Source: Hyphochytrium catenoides (lineage: Eukaryota > Sar > Hyphochytriomycetes > Hyphochytriales > Hyphochytriaceae). Taken from it: a DNA stretch of 21,678 nt. A program made the translations under genes and the position numbers. The notes under the pieces were generated by a model. That model saw only the letters and a list, made by a program, of their open reading frames with translations. It ran no database searches and was not told the DNA's origin. Numbering within the stretch: the first letter of the stretch is position 1; every line of letters starts with the position of its first letter. The stretch spans positions 1 through 21,678 of the forward strand of contig FLMG01002654.1 of the NCBI GenBank assembly GCA_900088475.1, given 5' to 3'. This document shows positions 19,860 through 21,678 of this stretch, one piece after another.

Positions 19860-21678
19860 TCAGACGCTAGGCACTCCAGCAGCTTTGAGCCTCTCTTCGA
19901 AGGACTGGAACTCTTTGTTTCCCTCCTTATCTAGCTCATCTTCGACTTCTTCAATGCCATTGACCTAACGGACGTAGAGAGACAGGAGACAACAACGGGG
20001 AGTAAACGCTTAGACACTCGTGAGGAGGAGACAACTTGCAGCCGAGTGGAGAAGTCCAAGAACCGCCGTTGTGAGGCAGTGAATCCCTTTGTTGGTCGCA
20101 TCACAGCAAGACAGACAGCGTCAAGTAAAAAGAGCAGTTCCGCAAAGTTATGACAGCACTATGAAAGCCTGTACTCGAGGGAAGATATGTCGGGATGTAC
20201 CTCAGGAATGTAGTGCATAAGCATGTTTTCCACCCCATTCTTCAGGGTCACTACAGAGCTGGGACAACCCGCACAGGACCCGGCCAGCTTTAGCTTGACA
20301 ATACCTGTGGCCGGATCGAAGCCTCTGCGTAGCGAGAGTCAATAATAGACGAGAGATGAATCAGGATAGCGTCAACTCATAGTCGCAGATGCCCTGAACG
20401 CAAAGAGCTTTACCTGTAGTAGATATCACCTCCATCATCATGGACCGCAGGACGAATCTTCGTATCCAAGAGCTCCTGCATCAAGCCAAAGAAGAGTCAA
20501 ATGCCAAGAGACACGAGAGTCAAAGCCAACTACAGTGCACTAGAAAGGTCTACTCTCTTGACCCTAAGCGGACGGTGCCAGCGGCACTTCTTCTCACGTA
20601 AGGGCTAGACTGATCCTGCAATACAGACGCATATTTGTTGTTTACCTTGATCATAGCAACCACCTCATCGTCTTCTTCCAGTACATCCGTGTCCTGTCGG
20701 CACAGAGCAGGAGGACAGAGCCAGAACCGAGGCAGAAAGACACGCATAAGAGACAAGTTCGAGCAGCACTTTTCTCTCAAGCCCTAGCACTGCTTAGCGA
20801 AACCGCTGAACAAGCCAGACGCAGACATACTGCACCGCCGACACTTACCGCAGGAGGCCCAGCAGATTCTGTGACGATGGGCTTGCCTTCTGCGTAATAG
20901 TCCATTATCACGGAGAAGAGAAAGGGTTTGAGATCCTGGACGAGCAAAGGACAATAGAAGAACTTAGTCGATGCAGGGCAACTCAAAGAAGGTCGCCAGA
21001 GCTGTTCACCGCTCGCAAGACGGCGACAGGTGGACTAGGATGATACAATCTTAAGTAGCGGAGGCCAACGAGGGTCCCCCATAGTTCATCGCAAACCGCA
21101 AGTAATGGGCCAACGACATCGAGTATCAAAACATTCAGAAACAGAAGCTCTGTAGCGTTTAAAAGTAAGGTTCGGCATCCACATCGCCCAGAGCTTACCT
21201 CCCAGCCCACATCCTCTCTTTTTGTAATGGATATGAAGTCTCTTCCATAGAACACACGAACCACTCCGTCAACCGCGAAGAGCTTACGAGCAAGTGGAGA
21301 TCGTCTCACTTCCTCACTCTTAGGAGTGATATCCTGCCAATGCAGGCCGCAGAACGGAGAGGAGTACATATGAGAAGACTATATAAAGAAATAAAGGATA
21401 GAATGGCAGTTGCCCATATGGTAAGTCGCAGAAAGATGTTTAAAGACTTTGAGATCTCTGCCAAGTAGACTGAATCTCTGGTAACATTGGAGAGAAGCCG
21501 AACTCATGCTACGCTCTAAAAGGCAGAGCGAACTTTGGCAAGTAAGAGAGAGAGGCGAAACATAGAAGGGTAACAGACGGCATAGTAGCGGAAGGCAAAA
21601 AACATAAGTCTGGGCTTGCTTTTTACCAGTCCGGCTCCAAATTGCTCTTCCAACACAGTCTGGCCTGGTTTGAACTTC
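19860..21678 (-). CDS. NFU1: NFU1 iron-sulfur cluster scaffold/carrier, 5' end missing
   Basis: Seven exons are visible: 21678-21627 (cut by the window edge), 21333-21199, 20935-20849, 20693-20646, 20475-20414, 20324-20201 and 19964-19860. They encode the last 203 residues in consistent phase. The N-terminal Nfu_N domain is seen from [10 protein letters not shown] through [34 protein letters not shown] and [33 protein letters not shown] linker follows, and then the C-terminal NifU-like domain: [34 protein letters not shown] and [13 protein letters not shown]. The CxxC cysteines that bind the Fe-S cluster are encoded at 20275-20273 and 20266-20264. Known NFU1 proteins act in the mitochondrial matrix, handing [4Fe-4S] clusters to lipoyl synthase and respiratory-chain targets. 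The Nfu_N plus NifU layout fits the mitochondrial type and not plastid NFU1-3. The targeting peptide and start codon lie beyond the right edge. Confidence 0.97.

Noticed and set aside
20550-21369. Separate small minus-strand genes in the NFU1 region
   Set aside because: They are single NFU1 exons read through into introns; each supplies one consecutive piece of the Nfu_N or NifU domain.
1-21678. CRISPR arrays, transposons, tRNA or rRNA genes, bacterial operons, viral genes
   Set aside because: I looked for spaced direct repeats, terminal inverted repeats, transposase or integrase motifs and tRNA T-loop consensus on both strands and saw none; gene structure is eukaryotic throughout.

Overview
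This is a nuclear fragment from a flagellate eukaryote, most likely a protist or alga. Six protein-coding genes can be recognised. Five are clearly cut by GT-AG spliceosomal introns of roughly 70-290 nt, many with CT-rich acceptors, and the sixth (the Cdc25/Acr2-like gene) fits the same pattern. There are no Shine-Dalgarno-led operons, and two genes (a CFAP73/CCDC42-family axonemal protein and a ZSWIM2-like E3) are typical of organisms with motile cilia. Exon coordinates were assembled by eye from reading-frame phase, splice sites and remembered family sequences, so they are models without transcript support. I cannot name the lineage; the CT-rich introns and compact layout would fit a stramenopile alga, but that is a guess.

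Layout: (1) 1-757, no recognised gene, with two overlapping antisense open frames. (2) 758-1647 (+), a small Cdc25/Acr2-like rhodanese phosphatase or arsenate reductase with a frame problem near its N-terminus. (3) 1648-3019, a 1.4 kb gap with nothing convincing. (4) 3020-11255 (+), a near full-length Integrator subunit 1 (INTS1) in 11 exons, about 2173 residues, almost the size of the human protein. (5) 11696-12756 (-), RLP24, the pre-60S ribosome factor, 3 exons and 163 residues. (6) 12757-14238, a divergent intergenic region with a long CT microsatellite. (7) 14239-16249 (+), the CFAP73/CCDC42-family coiled-coil protein, 5 exons. (8) 16702-19193 (-), the ZSWIM2-like SWIM-RING-ZZ-RING E3 ligase. 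Two long open frames here are one gene, because the second RING finger is split across an intron. (9) 19860-21678 (-), the 3' part of NFU1, an iron-sulfur cluster carrier whose 5' end lies beyond the window.

The genes do not form a pathway. INTS1 serves RNA polymerase II transcript processing, RLP24 ribosome assembly and NFU1 mitochondrial Fe-S delivery. CFAP73 and ZSWIM2 converge tail to tail and are both cilium/sperm-associated in known organisms, a possible but unproven functional pairing. I did not see mobile elements, CRISPR arrays, tRNAs, rRNAs or any obviously new multi-gene system. The most notable points are the frame break in the Cdc25-like gene (ultrashort intron, +1 frameshift, larger intron or error), the atypical last cysteine pair in RING2 of the ZSWIM2-like protein, and the long pyrimidine tract in the RLP24/CFAP73 divergent region.
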